Below are positions 11,118 through 24,104 of a stretch of 64,000 nucleotides of DNA, piece by piece. The DNA comes from Rhyacichthys aspro (lineage: Eukaryota; Chordata; Actinopteri; Gobiiformes; Rhyacichthyidae): assembly GCA_036850595.1 (NCBI GenBank), contig CM072165.1, positions 12,360,609-12,424,608 on the forward strand. Direction: 5' to 3'. Under the pieces are notes generated by a model. The model was not told the DNA's origin, did no database searches, and saw nothing but the letters and a program-made list of their open reading frames with translations. The first letter of the stretch is position 1, and each line of letters begins with the position of its first letter. The position numbers and the translations under genes are program-made.

Positions 11118-14100
11118 CCATAATGCTAAACGTGTTCTGTGGCAGACATCATGCATCCCTGGCCATACCGGTTCTGTTTCTTTTTGTAACATTGCACTCA
11201 TCAGCCTCATGTGCGCCCACAGATGGGTGCTTAGTGCAGCCAGGCATCGCAGGCATAAAAGAGACAGGTACAGATCCACTCCCACCGGAGCACTGAACCA
11301 TGCCTTCATGCCATGCACTGCTGAACTAACATCTCTTTTTGTGCAAAGTGACTCCCCAGCACATGCATATACACAAGGACACATGTAGGGGCGCGATCCA
11401 TAGTGTACCGCCAATGGAAAGTGCTCTCAGAAATGTGGGAGAATTATAATGATTGCAATAGGCTAATCAGATAATAATGAAACGACTTGTGTTCAATTGA
11501 AAAACCTTGAATATGTTATTACTAAAAAAAACTGGCAGTGGACTGTGGAACATTTGATCAAACAAAAGAAGACCATTTTGCATTTTTTTGTTGTCATCAG
11601 TGCATTTGTTAACAAACAGATAACGAATAATAAAAACTTAACCATGTACGTTAAAATCAAATTAAATTCATCCTTAGTTTCGCAAAATTGTAGAATTGAT
11701 TTCTTCTTTAATGAGAAATGGAAGAAGAGCTACTGGGACTGGTATTGTGCCAATCTTACGCAGTATTTTTCTACAAAGAATAGATTAGGGCATAGACGCT
11801 TTCTTAAATTACATAAATGGCATTTTATGTAACATAGGACTCCACTTGCTGTTGAATTGAACGCGCAGCGCTACCTTTTGCATTTGTGTAAAGCTGGGCT
11901 TGGAATCAGGGCATCTCTAAAACTGCACCTCCTGCTGGGCTAGAGTGCAGCTACCAAAAATGATGAAAGAAAGGAAAGTGGAAGCATCTGTGGACTGCGC
12001 TGAACAAACAAAGTACAACCCATGGGCGCTCCGGCTTTGCAACTTTCAAGAGTCAAGAGATCTGGTGCCATATCCAACAGCGCTTCTTCAAATCTTCCTT
12101 CATCTAATGCTACATTCACACCAAACACAACCTGCAGTCAAGAGAGACAAACAGGTCCAATGAAAAACTTGAAATAGAGTATGATGCAACAAATACAAGC
12201 TTTCAATCCAAACAAAAATGCCAAATCCATGAATAACCACCTCTCATTTCACTACAACCTATTGTCCTATGAATACAAGACACCCATGTATTCATATTTA
12301 TAATGTACCACAGAGAAGAAACAAGAATTCTCTTCCATGATGCATTACGTCTCCATTCTCTACGCAGAACAAGAATGGAATTGTAATGCGCTGTAATGTT
12401 GCTTTCTGCACCAGAGCTTTGCGTTTTCCCCATTTCCCCATCAACCCTCCTGTTCCATATGGTTATATCCATCAAGCACCTAGCCATCGATCAGCCTCGC
12501 CGTTACTTTCTTCTCTGTCTGCTTGCTAGGTCCCGCTCATAAAACATCCAAGACATTATTGTGCATTAGACAATAAAGATGTGCTGCAGGGAAAATCCAT
12601 TAGCTTCTTTAGAGAGGATTGGCTTGAATAGGAACGTCTAGGGTCCCGGCTGAGGCCATCCATCTTGCTCTCTTGGGTCGACGTGCAACAGCTTTTGTGC
12701 TTTAGGTGAGTGAACATGTGTTGCGATGGATTTGCATATGAGCGAGCTGATAATGTCGTCGTACGTCTGGCTTTCATTAGCGTGACGCGGGAACGAGTGA
12801 TTATGAACGCTTTTCTTTCAATCTGTTTCCTCGTGCGGCGGTTTGTTGTTTTCCGTCTCCCGTTCTGCGGGGTTTAGTTTTCGAACGCAACGATGGCAAG
12901 ACTAGAGGGTGAAAGCGCTTGTCGAAATGTTGAACAACCTTTGAGATCTTGAGACTTATTTTGCAGGAGCATCACAGAAGAACATGAGATGGTCGAATTA
13001 GACGAGCTAAAACTTGGCTTGGGCGCTGATTGGAGGCACAATGGAAGCAAACAGAGAGAATTCAGCATCACTTGTTCTCATTTATTGAACACAGTGGGCT
13101 TTAAATGACAATTCAATGGTGGAGCAAGCTTTCAGAAGAATAGTAGTGCTAATCTACAAATTAGATGTTGCGTCATGCCATTTAAAGATCAAGTGCATAA
13201 TTGCTAATAAACACCGTATACTTTACACCCACTTTACTAGCGTTCATATAATATCTTTGGCCTTTTAGCTGATATAGGACTGCAGGGACACATACAGGAA
13301 ATAGTTTGAGTGAGGATGGAGCAACTAGACCCAAGCCAGATTCGGATTTGGGTTGCTTTTAAATGTAAAACATGCTCTATCAAGTAATCCTCCCAAGCCT
13401 TCACTCGGTTTCTATCGATGCATAAATCTTGCAGTGCTTTTACATTATATTCTTGCTTGCCCTAACATTGCAAAATCCTCCGCAGTGCAAAAATATCTTA
13501 ATATAGCATGTTGTTTTCTAGGAACATCTCATTCCAGGACATTAATTATTCTGACCATATGGCCACTAGCGGTGTCCTGTGCTCAGAGTTTCACCCAAGT
13601 GTTGGTAAGGCTGTAAAAGCGGACAAACTTGGCAACAAGCTGCATTGTACATAATTAAATTCACAGCCTCTAGGGGGATGCAAGCGCAGTTTAAGACCTT
13701 TAGTCTCGCTAAATACTATTTATGCAAAATAAGTCGAGTGCAAGCTCTTTTTCAACGATGCACTGACATTGATAGCGTTCTACTGGGATGGATGTGGCCG
13801 CAGACATCAGAGAGTCACAGCTGGTGATGACCCACACTGTAACAGTTGGTTGTGTGCCTCGATTGCCCCCCACCCGCCCCCCCTTGAGATGTAACGTGGC
13901 TATTTTCTCCAATGTCACAGCTGAGATTCTCTGACTTCAAGGTTACTGCCTGTGGCTACACCCTTCCACCGTCTCCTCTCATTCATCCGCTGGTCGTTCT
14001 CTCTATTCACACTCGAGTCCAACTGCACTCCCGTCGGCTTCTGCTTTTCCTATCTTTCCGCCGCTCCCAGTCTGCCATTGTGAGGCAGTTGTGCTATTAA

Positions 14101-15075
14101 CGCAGCCCAATGTACAGCGTGTTCTTTCCTGAAACTGCGGCTGGTCTCAGGAGAACGGCACTATCAGGCAAAAGGACAACACACTCTCGCCGGCTGATAT
14201 ATTTTTGATGACTCGGGACGCAGCGCACAGTCTTTTTTTTTCTGTATCAGTCTTTATTCATAAGGCTACATCTAAAGGAAGGCTCAAAATAAAACAGACA
14301 AACTCTCAGTTGTTTTAAATATGCAATGTGTGTGAGAATATAGACCGCATACAGGGACTAGTCTGCAATGCTTTCCGTGCTCGTGTCGAGTTCCAGCCGC
14401 GGGTTTCATGTTGTATTTTACTTCGCCGCTGTTACCTCTCCACGCGTTTGATTCAGAAATTGCATCTGTACATACACAAATGCTACTTTTACAGTTTATC
14501 TTTCAGGTTTCCCACTTCTGCGGGCATCTCCAGCGTGCAAAGTCAACTTCACAGTTAAAAAAGCCTTTCTGCCACGAGGCTCCACTTCAAAGCGGCTCTC
14601 CTTCGTCTGATCATACTGTGCCGAGTACAGATTCTCTTTCATGCCGCCGTCCAAACTTTGACCTTTTCGTCCACCATTCCATCTGATGTGTCCTTTACCA
14701 TGATTCCCTCATCTGTCTCTCCGTGGCACCTTTCATCAGTCTCCGTGGCCAGTGCGCCTGTCAATCTGGAGCCGCCATCGCTCTTCATTTGAGTCAACAC
14801 AAGCCTCCGAAAAGTTGATAGACTAACTGCCCCAAACTTAAGGAACTGGCCTGTATGTGAGTTACTGTATGACTTTATAACATTTATTGGTGAATAGATT
14901 GTTACTGTCTGCTGTAATACAATATAAACGGACGGAAAGACATTTGCCAAAAGTTAAATTTCCATCGACCCAGTTGTCTGCTTGTCGACATCTATTGAAA
15001 GTTCAGTGGTCAAGGTACAAATACTGGGGGGATTGTAACTTTGCAGTAGCTGGTCTTAGGCTTATAAATACTTTA
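11118..15075. other. Intronic sequence, no recognisable gene
   Basis: Mixed AT-rich intron. GC-richer stretches at 12590-12900 and 13850-14230 have CpGs and scattered TAAT cores but no clear function. Open frames reach 111 codons (11497-11832 plus) and are low-complexity or unlike known proteins. Confidence 0.45.
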
Positions 15076-15235
15076 GTGTTTGAGTGACATGCCATCCTTT
15101 GACTGCCTTTGTTTAAGCTTTCTCTGATTTCTTTTTTACTTGCTCTTATGTTCTGATTTTGACTGATTATTGCACCTTGTTTCAGCTCTGGATGTTCTAA
15201 GGTGCTGCAAAGATAAACTGATTGATTGAATGGTA
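15076..15235 (+). mobile_element. LINE 3' end fragment
   Basis: Ends TTCTAAGGTGCTGCAAAGATAAACTGATTGATTGAATG, with a short (TTGA)n tail after an AATAAA-like ATAAA. This is the usual 3' terminus of a common fish L2/CR1-type LINE (GTGCTATAAATAAACTTGATTGATT-like). The T-rich stretch before it would be its 3' UTR. No reverse-transcriptase coding sequence is attached. Confidence 0.6.
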
Positions 15236-15370
15236 CAGATTTGGCTGACATATTCTGATGTACACTGAAGACAATTCAAGATGGACGCCAAACTTTATTA
15301 ATGGATGCAAAAAAAATCTGTTCAATCTATTTTTTCGTAGCTTGGCTAATAACTCATAGAGCGTATGGGG

Positions 15371-15505
15371 GAATGCCACGGTGGCAGCATTGCTTACACA
15401 AGGGAACAACTGCTAGCTTTCCAGGCAAGCATTCTGAAATCGTCTAGGATCTGAGGAGGTGTAGGCGGCCAAGTGGGTTGGACCCCTCAAACAACACACA
15501 GGCTA
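15371..15505 (+). pseudogene. LINE ORF fragment with YTREQLLA motif, truncated
   Basis: Translating from 15392 gives AYTREQLLAFQASILKSS and then a stop at 15452-15454. The YTREQLLA block is what I remember from the start of the endonuclease/RT open frame of a widespread teleost LINE. The nucleotide sequence (TTACACAAGGGAACAA.TG.T) matches the second fragment in this window at 50362-50520 in the same orientation, and similarity continues past the stop (CAAACAACACA). Only this 5' coding scrap remains. Confidence 0.65.
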
Positions 15506-15659
15506 GAAATTTTTTAAAAACACTGACACTGCAACAAATTCTGAAGGAGTATGAAACTCAGATCTGACAAGATTAGCACTGCAGCAAAACCTACGTTGAT
15601 GTTTAAATGCCCATTTTCATTCTGCACATAAACATTACACAAGCACATATCAGATACAA

Positions 15660-15860
15660 TAATATTATGTTTATTTTATTTCATAGGGGACAGTGCATAT
15701 TAATCAACATGCATTAGTGCATTAGTCTGCCATGTAAATATGCCAGATTTAGCCACAAGGGCTAATTTTCATCTGTAGTCCCATGGCAGGTAGAAAGACA
15801 AATGAACGGCACATGGACAAACACATACAGCAAGACATAACATCACAGTTATAAAAGTAA
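15660..15860. repeat. Probable dispersed repeat fragment
   Basis: The segment with TTTATTTCATAGGGGACAGT, CCAGATTTAGCCACAAGGGC and TCATCTGTAGTCCCATGGCAG resembles an interspersed repeat I have seen repeatedly in fish genomes, but I cannot name it and no second copy is in this window. A-rich, CA-rich sequence follows to about 15990. Confidence 0.35.
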
Positions 15861-15989
15861 ATTAGAGCAGGTTAGCAAATATAGAAAACATACTATAAAA
15901 AAACACAGATTTCAAGACAAAACACAAACACAGGGAAGCACAATTCCACAAAGACAAGCACAAAGTAAAAAAAACAAACAGTCAAAACA

Positions 15990-17613
15990 TCTGTTAGTTT
16001 ATAAAACATGTTAGTTCAGGTCATGAGTGCACTTTTGATTGCTCAACAGCCTCTATTTAATGGATTTACTGAAGGTGTTCACACGCACCTTCAAAGTTAT
16101 GCATAAAATATGTGGAGGCTTTGTAGTTTTGCTCCATCTGCTAATGGTCAACAACATAGCAGCCAACATGCTTGATTCTCTTAACCATATATGCTTCCAG
16201 TTGGAGTGCATGCTTTCTTTAATGCTGTCACTCGAAGATCTAATACCAGGCACTAGCAATTGTCCCAGAATAGATCCAAACACAAACAAAACTCCAAATG
16301 ATGAAAGACTTTTAAAAAATGAGCTCCTGCCACAGCCCATTAGCTTTTCAGATTAGCCCAAACACATGAATATTCCTCGCCAAAATGAACATGCCATTAA
16401 TTTATGCTAATGCTCGCTAACATGTTCATTCTCAAGTTCCGCTTTGTAATGTGTTTTGTTACCGAACGCAACTTTTGATTGACTTTTGCCTCAGGAGCGT
16501 AGGAGCACACAAAGTAGTCGCTAACGTCGAGCAGCTATAAATGGGTTTGTTACTTTCAAAATTATTGGAAGTGAAGCCGGGCATATGGCTCGTTGCGTGC
16601 AGCAGCTTGCTCTGACATCTGTGACCGCTGGGGAAAGAGGATTGAAGTGTGCGCTGAAACAGTGAGAAGATATTTCACTGACCTAAGAAATGGATCGAGA
16701 AGAGGCCCGAGGTCATGTGCACTATTGACGGTTTGGTAAAAATAGTACTATGTTGCTGCAAAAGCCTGTATGTCTAGTGACTCTTTGGTCGGAAAATTAA
16801 ATCATCTTCTAAAGTAAATAGCAAAGAGGTAGAAGGAATAATAATAGACAGCGCACTGGATATGTACCAAGCAGCTGTACAATGGGAGTGCAATAAACTT
16901 CAGTGCATTCCCTGTATCTGCCAACAATATAGAGTTAATTAAACCCTCAGAGGATTTACCTTGTGTTCTTACACAAGGAGCAGAAAATACACTGTTGGTG
17001 AGAAGAATAAAACTTTTAATATATCCAGAGGTAGACTTTTTGTTACTTATGCATTCGCCTTCTTAACACTTTTCGATTTTACTTCTTAATGGCTTTATTT
17101 TACTTGTTAGCTGTTTTTTCTCTCCATGGATTACAGTGATTTAGAGAGTATTATAGGCACTTTGTTTTGTTGACTCCGTGTACAATAGATGGACATGGTT
17201 CACTCCTAAACCAAATGAACTGATTCAAGCTATCCTGGATGAGCATGCACTCTGAAGACATCAAGGTGACAGAACTTCTTTTACCAAGCAAACGCGTATC
17301 AAACTATGGGAACACATCAGTGTCACAGCACGTAGCAGGTTGTCATTTTGACTGATGACAATAGATGCTAAGGTTTCCAAAATCCAAGCTAATGCAAAAC
17401 ATTTGGGGCAAAAACTGTAAAATGTTGGATTAATCACTTTACGTCTGCAGAAGATATAAAAGACTCAGAGTGACAGGACTGCTTTTTTTTGCATGGGTTC
17501 TGAAAACAAAAGCTATTCAGTCAAAAGTAAGTTGCCAAGTCGGTCCATTTTAAGGAGTTAACACTTTAACGTTAACACCTCTTTCCTCCTACACCTACTC
17601 AGATCCTTGGGGA
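15990..17613. other. Intronic sequence, no recognisable gene
   Basis: AT-rich intron. Two open frames overlap at 16039-16356 on opposite strands (105 and 95 codons) and resemble nothing known. A cluster of homeodomain/octamer-like cores (CCATTAATTTATGCTAATGC) lies at 16391-16412. Confidence 0.45.
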
Positions 17614-18202
17614 TTTCAGGTTTCTTGCATTGCAAAGCTAGCAGCTGTACCCTTTGGATAAACAATGCAATACAATGTAAACATGGCAACACTTATACTG
17701 AATCAGCACATTTCAGGTTTCTTGCCTAGCACTGCACCAGAGAGCTAGAAGATGTTCCCTTTGTATAGACCAGAGGTGCCTAAAGTGGGGCCTGGGGACA
17801 AAAAATTGGCTGATCAAAGGGTTATATTTGGATATATATTGTCATGTTTTGTAAAATTCAACACTGACTAAATGGTTAATTGGTCGAGCATACAAAGCCA
17901 TTGTAATGAGAAAAAAACCCAAAAAACAATAGAAATAGATGGTGAGTTTGCTTAACAGCTTAAGTTTGTGGACTTCCAATCAGGCGCTACTTTGTCAGAA
18001 CAAAAAGGAGCAGTATAGACAGTGGCACACAGACAAAATGCTTTTTAAACAAATCTGAGAGGAAGAGTAGTTCTTGTCATTACATTAAAACGATTTTTGC
18101 GTCTGACCTGTGGCCCACTAATGCATTTCCATATTTGCCTAATGAGGGAAAAAGTTCAGGCACTCCTGATATGAACAATGACCTTACTGAATCAGCACAT
18201 TT
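17614..18202. repeat. Tandem duplication (~97 bp), second unit split by a transposon
   Basis: Unit 1 (17614-17710) runs from TTTCAGGTTTCTTGC to ACTGAATCAGCACA. Unit 2 restarts TTTCAGGTTTCTTGC at 17711, reaches CCCTTTGTATAGAC at 17770, is interrupted by the 398-bp hAT-like element, and resumes AATGACCTTACTGAATC at 18177 to the shared end ATCAGCACATTT. Unit 1 shows the uninterrupted arrangement (CCCTTTGGATAAACAATG), so it serves as an empty-site reference. Confidence 0.8.
17771..18168. mobile_element. hAT-like MITE with 8-bp target duplication
   Basis: The ends are CAGAGGTGCCTAAAGTGGGG and GTTCAGGCACTCCTG, inverted versions of the CAGGGGTGCCCAAAGT-type terminus of hAT elements. Next to them are GGGGCCTGGGG (left) and CTGTGGCCCAC (right). 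The flanking octamers GTATAGAC and ATATGAAC agree at 5 of 8 positions, and the neighbouring duplicate unit confirms exactly where the insertion happened. No transposase frame is present. Confidence 0.75.
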
Positions 18203-18420
18203 GTTGAAGTGAAATCATTTTTGGCTCCTACATTCATCTTTATCTTAAGAATTTAAATGCAGCTACCTTCCAGACAAACAGAAATAAATACACATTTCAA
18301 ATCCTAAAATATCTGTAATTTCCTGGAGCTTCAATTGCGGCAGCGTGTGACCTTTTGATTGCACTACGGATTAAACGCCAGGCTTCTATCCTATAATGAC
18401 ATAAAAGACAGGTATCAGAC
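18203..18420. other. Short AT-rich intronic stretch
   Basis: Nothing recognised between the duplicated unit and the GC-richer island that follows. Confidence 0.4.
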
Positions 18421-18429
18421 CGGCGCTAA

Positions 18430-18960
18430 AATTTGCAAAGCTTGCGTGTGACAGCGTGACTTCTTTTCCTTCAAATAATCCCACGTCCAGCAGCGTGTGC
18501 GCTTTACCGTGTGATTTCCTAGCGTCAACAGAAGCTCCGTGTTGTGTTGCCGTGCATCAGAGCCGGCGCACACCTGCTGCGTGTGCACTGTTTACCCACA
18601 AGAACAGACACGGATGCATCATTCCGTTGCTCGGAGCGTGCATCCCTTGTGCGCAGCCGGGCCTGGACACTGTATAATTCAGACCTCAGGATACCTCGCT
18701 CTGTTACTCACTGGGCAAAAGGGAATACACCCCCCAATGCACCCAATGCATCCAACACACTGGCAGCAAAGAAACAAATTGAGCTAAAAGGTCAATCATC
18801 CCCCGGACGCTCCACGTTACTTTAATTAACAAATCAGCTGAAAATGCCAAGGAACCAGAGGCTATGAAAATATCACACGGTGAATTTGCCTAGCGCTCGC
18901 TGCTAATTGGGGCTCATTTAATCGACCTGTGCATGCATGTTAATCATTACTTTATACACG
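18430..18960. promoter_or_regulatory. Candidate regulatory or conserved noncoding island
   Basis: A CpG-bearing, GC-richer patch that ends in a cluster of AT-core sites: GCTAATTGGGG, TTTAATCGACC, GTTAATCATTAC. Overlapping plus-strand open frames of 73-93 codons here are cysteine- and alanine-rich shadows of one another and do not resemble known proteins. Function inferred from composition only. Confidence 0.22.
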
Positions 18961-21839
18961 TTAGCTTTGTTCTATTAGTGCAAAGCTCTCGCGTCTCACT
19001 GCTGATCTCCACTCGAGTTTGTGTGGGGCCATTTTGTCTGTGTAAACTCGAAAAACCTCCAAAACTCTGCAGCCTGCCAAAAAAGCAATCTCTGATTTAT
19101 GCTGCGACACATCCATTAGCAAGATTGGCAAAACTGTGTGAAAGTCCCAGACGCCACAGTGCTTTATGCATCTCTATCCCCTATTCAGTTTTTGTAGCCC
19201 GCAGTCAACTCGCACTTCAATTATTAGCAGGAGAAACAGATTTGCACTTTTCCTTGTTTGGAGTCTGAGAACAACGCCACCTAATCAGTCTGTGCCGGAC
19301 CAAAGTGGGGTAAGAGTCAGACGAAGCGGAGTTTTATTAGCTGTAATGAGGGGAGCAGATAATAAAGATGAAGCCTCTTTGTTCTGGAGGCAGAGAGGAA
19401 GGATAAAAGCGGGTCGGAAGAGTGAAAAAAACCCAAAACAAAACAAAAAAAGGGCCGCTAGATGGGAAAAAGTGGAGTGGAGAGTATATTCGAGGAAAAA
19501 GAGCGTAATAATGTATAGCGAGAGGCGAATAGTGGAGATATAAGGGGCATGTGGCATGAAAGGAGGCCGGGCTGGATGGCAGAGGCGAGGAATAAAAATG
19601 AGGGAGTGGGAGACGGGGAAAAAGCAGATGTCTGATTCACAGAGCCATCCTTTTGCAGCGGCGTCAGGCTGCACAATACCACAGGGACAGAAAAGAAAAG
19701 ATGAAAGTAGAGGGTGAAACTGTGGTATTAGTAGCCTGCTCAAATATACATCTTTATACACATCTAATATACTGATGTTCATTTCCTTTGCTACTGATGC
19801 ACTTCTTCATGGGCTTGAATGGAAAGATATGTGTAAGTTTATGAATGCTTGTAAGAAATGTTGACATTAAGCGTTAGTGTTTGCACTTTATTGCGATTCT
19901 GTGCTCAGAAATGTATGTCTTTTAGTGGCATTGTTTTTTTTTTTTTTTCAGCATATATGATTATCTACAAGGCCAAGTGATGAGACTGACAAATGACTGA
20001 TTTGATTTGGTTTAATAGATAGAGAAGATAGTTTCTTCGGGTATTTCTATGCCTCTGTGTGGCTGTTAGCAATATTAAGTGTAACTGCGGCAACACAGTG
20101 CTCGTTTCCGTAAGAAATACCCACAGATTGTGCAATGTTTTCTTGATTTTGAAGAATTCAGGCATCATCACCTCAAGATATCTACCGCAAATTTCGAGCC
20201 AACATAATATAAAAACTGCAGATTTCATTTTGGAATATATTTTATGATAGTCCTGCCCAGTTCCTATCAAAAATTGCCAAAAGGATGACATTAGCTACTG
20301 CAATGAAAACAGGTTGTCACTGTAGTGGGATATAATTATTGTCCAAAACAAAATCATTCAAATGGGGTGCCAGTTCATTGCCATGGAGCATTGGAGGTAC
20401 ATGTATCTCTATTGTCAAAGCAAACACTGGGTCTAGACAGCTCAGGGGCATGTCCAGTGAGTTTTAAACAAGGCCAGCCCGGGCTTGGCTTCTCTGTGGC
20501 GTACCTCTGCAGCGCTACGCTCCGTTCCACCGAGGGGACTGCCCCAGGGGAGCCAATTATGAGTGTCCGCTGTGCTGGTGACAGCTGCGCCAACCCTGAA
20601 AGCCTCCCAGAGTTCTACATCAGTGATGGGAAAAATCTTACAGAAGAAGATGGAAGATGAGGAGATGGAGAAGTGCACTTGAACGCACGGAGGATGGATG
20701 ACGGGGTCGTTTTGAAGAGGGTGCTTTCAGGTCGTGTAGAGATAACAGTTGCAAGTTAAGCTGCGTGTGATGTGGTCAAATGTGATCATGTCAGATATAA
20801 CTTTTTTAATTCCTTACTAACAATAACGATGTCCATTTACGATTACCTTAAAGCTGCTTGGAGTGGGTTTAGTTGTGACTGATGAGCAGTTAAAAAGTCA
20901 TGGAAGAGGATCAAAAATGAGCACAATTATATTTGTATGAGCAAAGTACAACAACCTGTCAGTGTCTTGAAATGTACAACAATACAACCTGATACAACTG
21001 TGGTATAGTATGTAAAAATATGTCTTTTTTACACTGGTCTAATCCCATTTTAATGCTTACAGACGTGTTGTTCACGTTAAACTTTTCTCTTAAAAAGCCT
21101 CCTATGGACAGGTGTGCTATAACACTCAAACAATGCATCTGGTTTGTATCAATGTGTTTGTGTTGTCCATATTAAATAAATGAATAAATAAATAAAGTAT
21201 AGTGTTAAGGTAGATAGCTATGTTAACAAATGCATACTAAAGACTTATGCCAAGTCCTTTTCGTAACATTTTTGCTCTTTTTTCTTTTTTTTTTTCTGAT
21301 TACATAAAGGTCACTGCAATTGACACAAGAGTTCAATTATAGCCTACGACACACTCAGCATTTCTAATTGCACACCGTGACCCGCATCAGACACCGTAGC
21401 TGACCTGAGACACAGTACGACATATACTAACTGTAAAAGATTACAAGAATTATGCAGTTGCTCACAAGCTGCAAAACTCAGCTTCCCCTCGACTCTGCTT
21501 ATCCTTTAAAGTTGTTCTTGACTCTCTTTGTCAAAACACCGATGGATAACTGAGGTGAGGAATGTCTGAGTAAGCAGGGAAATTTTAATTGGGGCCTTTG
21601 AGATAATGCTTATGATGCAGATCACCAGCAGGCATCGGAATCATTATGTATTCCACTTCTTTCTCAAGTGAATCGAGTACGTGTCTTGTGGTGCCTGACT
21701 CACTGAAGCCTTTGCAAAATGGGATACTATATCTGCTTAGATGTAGGTCCAATAACGAATCGGAGAAAGCCTTTTCCTTTTTTTTTTTTTTTTTTTTTTT
21801 GGTGCGAATTCCCTGATGCCTTCTTTTCTTCACCATTGA
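18961..21839. other. Intronic sequence, no recognisable gene
   Basis: Contains a 165-codon minus-strand open frame (19285-19782) that is the low-complexity complement of a purine-rich AGAGG/GGAAA stretch, so it is not credited. A GC-richer patch at 20390-20660 looks exon-like in composition, but neither strand gives a protein I recognise. A short AAATAAATGAATAAATAAATAAAG tail at 21172-21196 could be the end of a retroelement. A T-run of about 24 lies at 21777-21800. Confidence 0.4.
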
Positions 21840-22150
21840 TCGCCTAATGCAACACAAAGCCTCAGCGGATCGCGCGAGGTCTCATTAATTGATTACGAGC
21901 GCCGACTGGTGCGAGCGCAAGTCTTTCTGCTGCACATTTCTCTCACAGTCGCTCTCCTCTCGCTCTATTTTCACGCTGATGTGTCCAGCCTGGATGCCAC
22001 AGGCTTCAGATTACGTCTCAGTGGCAACACCTGTGGGCTGGCGGCGGGATGAAAAGCTCCCCGTGTCATGTCGCTCGATCTGGGGACAGTGCCAGAAGCC
22101 CGGCACACCTCCACGAGACGTACTGTACCTCACTGCTGGCTGTCACTGAG
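21840..22150. promoter_or_regulatory. Candidate regulatory or conserved noncoding island
   Basis: A short GC/CpG-rich patch opening with GGTCTCATTAATTGATTACGAGCGCC, which has paired homeodomain-type TAATTGATTA cores, then GC-rich sequence to about 22150. The open frame through it is not recognised. Inference from composition and motif cores only. Confidence 0.25.
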
Positions 22151-24100
22151 CAACAGCATGACTGAGGCCACTGTCAGTCACAGTGGATTTAGCTGCAGGC
22201 ACATTTATGCATCATACATATACATTACGGTGCATCAAGTCAAATAATAAATGAAGATCACCAAACTCTAAGAGGCAGTAGATTGCACTTTCTGCTACTG
22301 TACTCCACACTCTTAGTTTCACAGTCTGGCAACACTACTGCTAAGATGTGTTTATTTCTTTTGGCAAGTCATTTGAAAAGCAATGGGATCTTTGTGTCCT
22401 CATTTCTTTTTACGAGAAGTTCTGCTGCGTATAATAATGGAAACCCCAATGAAGCTGCAAGGATATTTCAAGGATATTTCCATGGCTGATAAAAAGGACA
22501 CTTTTTATGGGTGCTCAAACAGAAAACACAATCATTATGAAGCTTGTTCCCTCAAAAAGGAGTCAAGGTTGTGTTCAAATTAAACATGCAAAATGGAAAA
22601 GCATTGGAAGATGCAAGGCTCAATTATGAAGAATAAAAGCTGGCTTGTTCATGTTTGAAAAATCCCAAAGAACTTGAATAATGTTGCTTCTAATTACATG
22701 GCACTAGAGCAATTCAAGTCCAAATGGAGTCAATTTGGATAAAGTGATTCATAGTTGGGCCATTCCTGCATGTACATGAATAAAGCTTGGCTAAGGTGGT
22801 ACTGAGTATTTTGAGTAAGCAAAGAAAAAACAAAGCCAAAGAAATAGGAAAAAAAAATTCAAATTGGTAACTGTCTGTTGGTTACTTAGTTTTTTTTTTT
22901 AACTTTTAAAAATTTTAAAGAGAAAAAATACTGTATGTCATTTTTCCAACAGTTGTTTTTATGTTCTTTCAATAATCATGTGGTAAAGTAGTACTAACAT
23001 GTCACGAAACAACTGCAGTACTTTCCTTTATTGTAACAACGGTCAAATGCACCATTAGCCTGAGCGCAGAAAGTTGGACTCAGTTGTAAAATTTCATCTT
23101 GTGCGTAAACTTGAACAATAAGCATACATCACTGTAGCTGTGTTAATAAGTGTTGTGTACATCATAGAGAACTAGAAACTAGCACCACAACCAAAAACGA
23201 AATCCAGTTTTATCAGTTTATACATTCTGTTCCAATTAGGAATAACCCTATGACTGTAGTACGTGGCAAAACGTTCTGGGTAAAGCACTAAAAACAAGTA
23301 AATAAGACAATACATGAAACAAGGTAATTGTGCAAAGTGGATACAACTAATCACCACTTCTGAAGCTTGGCTCAAAAATCTATTCTTTGTGGAGAAGAAA
23401 AACCCCTGCAAACATTTAGATTCCAATACGTGGTAATCTCTCATCTTATTGCTTCTTTTATTGTGGAAGACGTCCTTGAATCTCGGATAAATATGAGGAA
23501 AAGATTATCAGTTATCTCTTGCCGCCCCTGGAACAAGGTATCTGCTCACTTCCAGCGAGCGCCGCTTAAACCGTAATCAAATCGCAATGAGAGCGAAGTG
23601 GATAGCCTCTTGCCAATCACACACTTTCGCTTCTGCTGTTTGTTTGCTGCTAAAGTCACCTTTCCAGATGCTTGGATGCCGGCACGCTGCCACTCACCCA
23701 CACAAAAACGTGTGCATAATACATAAGTGTGCACAAACCTCCCACTCGGCATAGTTTGAGGAGCCTTCTGTCAGTTTCTGCTCATCGCAAGGTATCCACA
23801 TGACACTTCCAAACAAAAACAAAGCGAAAACGCATGACTCCCTCTGATTAAAAACAAAGTGCTAAAAGTGCTAATATGCATGCGATACCCACGCGTTCAT
23901 CTGGCTCTGTCAAACATGTTTGCTCTTCCACAAGTGCATGAAGTAAACAATAACAAGTCTCACGTTCCCAGCGGTGCACGTATAGCGCTGTCGACTTCGC
24001 CGTTCGTTTGTCCAAAACCCCGTGTCACCTCGCCTTTCCAAGTGTCAGACTTGACAAGCTTCTGGCAGCTCTCCTCTAAAGGGACCCACTGTCAAATCTG
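22151..24100. other. Intronic sequence, no recognisable gene
   Basis: AT-rich intron. A small direct repeat (AAGGATATTTC twice at 22459-22481) is visible. The stretch 23530-24060 is modestly GC-richer. No coding or mobile element was recognised. Confidence 0.4.
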
Positions 24101-24104
24101 ACAT

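Noticed and set aside
19285..19782. 165-codon minus-strand frame with apparent hydrophobic segments
   Set aside because: It is the complement of a purine-rich stretch; Phe/Leu/Ser/Pro content is a composition effect, not a membrane protein signal.
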